From the NCBI GenBank assembly GCA_014549065.1, contig JACDOX010000017.1:7494808-7558807 (forward strand): a stretch of DNA of 64,000 bases, read 5' to 3'. The notes beneath the pieces are model-generated. The model did no database searches. It was not told where the DNA came from and worked only from the letters and a program-made list of their open reading frames with translations. Every line of letters begins with the position of its first letter. Within the stretch, counting starts at the first letter, position 1. The translations under genes and the position numbers were made by a program. Source of the DNA: Cardinalis cardinalis (lineage: Eukaryota > Chordata > Aves > Passeriformes > Cardinalidae). Positions 61,501 through 64,000 of this stretch are shown here, piece after piece.

Positions 61501-64000
61501 TTACTTTTTTGTGTGGCAAAATTGCAGCTATTCCGTTTGATTCACGATTTCTTTGTTTCACAATCCAGAGGCAGCAAACATTAGCCAGATTCAGAATACA
61601 CATTTCAGTGCAAGTCCATTAGCAATCATTCCCTTAGAGAGGGGGACTGTCTTAACCAGAGGCTTTGTAGTCCTCCTAACATTTCTCCAGGTTTTTTATA
61701 ACCCTTATTTAAAAAGTTGCCTGATAGAAAAGTCAGCTTTTATAGTTCACTGATACAGATCATTCNGAGATAAACAGTTCTCTGACACACCTGGTTACTA
61801 ATTCCACTAGTTACAAATACCTGTGCCAAAGAGAGTCTTTCAAAACTGGCCTGAGTGTCTTTGGAGAAGCCAACCGTCTAATTACACAGCGGCAGAAAGG
61901 AATCATTGTCATCAGGAAGAACCTCAGTTCACCATAAAATGCACACTACCTTTTTAGCTGATGTCTTTCTACGGCTATCACAATTTTTCACATACAATGT
62001 CTTGGTTTTTAAAGGTNAGATAGCACATATCACATTGAGGAAAAAAATGTCCCCTCTAAGTACTGTTAAGTGGAGGAGAGAAAGGCATTTAACTTAAGGT
62101 TGGGCTGCTGTCCCTAGTCATGCTCTTCTCTGTTCTAAAGAATGAAATAAAGCCTAATGATCTTTACATCTCTCAAAGACCTCAAATTTACTTAAAAAAA
62201 TAAAAAAACAAAACAAACCTATGTATTTTAGACACAATCAGATTTTTTTCAGGTTTTGTTTTCATATTGGAATTCAATTCAAATAATTTCAAGAAACATG
62301 TCCTGAAATTACATTCTACTTAAAAGTAAATTTAGTTGCCTTTATCTATAAGAAGATAGTTTAACTTNTCAGCTACTTGAAATTCATCGAACTTCACTAA
62401 TTGAATCAAAGTGCTAAAACTGGTGGAGTAAGATCAAAATTTCAAAATCAATTTCTACTTCTCATCTGTTAAATTTCACACATTAGGCAGGTTTTCCACT
62501 TTGGGCATTGGGAATATAATTCAAATAATTTACATCATTCATACGCAACAAGAGATGTTGCCAACATGCAGTGAAAGAATTAAGTTTAAAATCNGAGATA
62601 TTTGATTTCTACATTTGGATCTTCCAGGCAGCAGAGGTTTATATTTTCCTAGGCACATCAAACCAGAAAGAAGTATACACAGTGTAATTACTACCCCACC
62701 CAGAGATTCCCTGCTACTGCTACGCAGTACTGCTCAAGGTACTCAAATACACAGCACAACAAGCACAACACATACTTGGATCAGTTTTATACAGCTTCTT
62801 TTCAAAACTTTTCCCTGCAGAATTCCTTATCGCAGCAGCTTGTTTCCAGCTAATCAAAGGTGCACGGCTGAGAGCACGACNCGCAAGCTCACGCTCCAGT
62901 GCCATCCTTGGCCAGCCAGCCACAGCTAAGGGACAGGACTCTGCTCCCATCATAAGGCAAAGGCTTCCAGCATGTAGAGAAGGAAATGCTGCTAAACAGC
63001 CATTTTTGCTTTTGTCAACCTTCCAAAAAAGGATTTGTCAATATAAAAATTATGTACCTTGCTGACTAAAGTGTTTCCTTTAAAACCCTTCCCATACCTG
63101 CTTGCTCCAAAACCAACTCTGATCACACAACCCAAACATTTACACAATTTTTGCTTCATCCACTATCTTTTTTTGACCTACTTCAATCTCAAATAACCAG
63201 CTANAAGTTTCTTCACTCATTCTAGTGTTTATGCTATACGTTGCCCAAAACTGAGTAAGCAAACATGAATTCATCTTTTCCTTGCTGTTTGTAGAGAAGG
63301 AAAAGGACAATATTTTCCACTGGAATCTCTCAATCACAAGCTCTTTGGGAACCCTACCTCTTTTGACCCAATTTTGCANAAGTGTGTATGCCATAATAAA
63401 GTTAGTTAAAAATAAATATTTGCCTATTGAAAGTAGTGCCCATTTTGCAGGCTTCCNGCACGCGCTGACATGGAGTGTTTGAAACTGTATCCAGGGCTGC
63501 ATTAATTATGCATTACAACAGCTGCCATGAATCCAGCAATGCCAGCTCTTTAGGATAGGTAGGCTTTGCTATTTGAGTCATGAATACAGGAGTGACACAC
63601 TGACAGCACTGTGCCTCCCATCCAAGCTGAGTACAGTCATTAGCTGTGATTCTAGTGCTGCTGCAGAATGCTCTTAAATCTGGATTTAGTCACGTTAGCC
63701 CTTCCTCAACGTCAAGAGCTTTGCATTATGTTTCATCTTGAATTTTATCAGAAAATTGTAATGCTCCTACTTCCACACCTGGGAATTTTCAGGGATGCTA
63801 CTCAGAAAAACAATATCAGAGATGACAAAATCCCTGTCCTTGAAGCACCTTGGATACTGTGAAATGTAGCAGTAGAAGCTGTACAGAAGAGCTNGGTGAT
63901 AAAGCTGTTTGTGCAGAACACAAAGATGAAAGAAAAGACAGGAAAAAACCTGGCAGACCAATAGAANTGTGTAACAGAATCTTATGTAAGTGGAAAATGC
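58501..64000. other. non-coding stretch to window end
   Basis: No exon or RNA gene recognised. The first 250 bp may still belong to the CR1-like fragment. An (AAAT)4 tract lies at 60664-60680 and an A-rich patch near 62190-62220. Minus frames of 120 codons (63140-63502) and plus frames of 104 codons (62615-62929) contain N and have no recognisable motif. Confidence 0.5.
60664..60680. repeat. (AAAT)4 microsatellite
   Basis: Four AAAT units on the plus strand. Simple sequence only. Confidence 0.85.

Noticed and set aside
1..64000. tRNA, rRNA, microRNA, CRISPR array, bacterial or phage genes
   Set aside because: No B-box or cloverleaf, no long hairpin with a known mature miRNA sequence, no regularly spaced repeat array and no operon-like coding density were seen.

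Overview
The window reads as nuclear DNA from a bird, in a gene-poor stretch that is either intergenic or inside a very long intron. The evidence is a diverged CR1 LINE 3' end (41581-41874) and a second CR1-like fragment in the other orientation (about 58146-58500). There is also a probable endogenous-retrovirus LTR (about 1068-1479), A/C-rich and G/T-rich simple tracts common in avian DNA, AT-rich and CpG-poor sequence, and no mammalian repeat family I recognise. Nothing bacterial, plasmid-like, phage-like or CRISPR-like is present. The species cannot be named from what is visible.

Layout. 1-10 kb: AT-rich sequence with the GC-richer LTR-like block. 10.9-13 kb: a perfect 61-nt direct repeat, copies 1,991 bp apart, inside a block (11.2-19.9 kb) where isolated single N calls are several times denser than on either side. 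20-28.5 kb: quiet sequence with a perfect 14-bp palindrome, ending in a 67-base N gap (28547-28613). 28.6-41 kb: more non-coding sequence, including segments rich in homeodomain-type cores that resemble conserved enhancers. 41.6-41.9 kb: CR1. 42.7-43.1 kb: another enhancer-like segment with an AT hairpin. 50.5-51.1 kb: a strong CpG island, the only one in the window and its best promoter candidate. 53.4-53.6 kb: a compact array of repeated TAAT-type sites. 58.1-58.5 kb: the reverse CR1 fragment. The remainder to 64 kb is featureless to me.

No protein-coding exon could be recognised. All open frames are 184 codons or shorter, none gave a protein family I know, and none combines convincing splice signals with a recognisable peptide. 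The CpG island suggests that a transcript starts near 50.5-51.1 kb, with its coding exons probably outside the window. The TAAT-rich segments on both sides would then be candidate distal regulatory elements, as is usual around developmental regulator genes. That last step is inference. I found no evidence for a previously undescribed biological system. The most unusual observations are the exact 61-nt repeat, the abrupt change in N density, the orphan CpG island and the ordered TAAT-site array.
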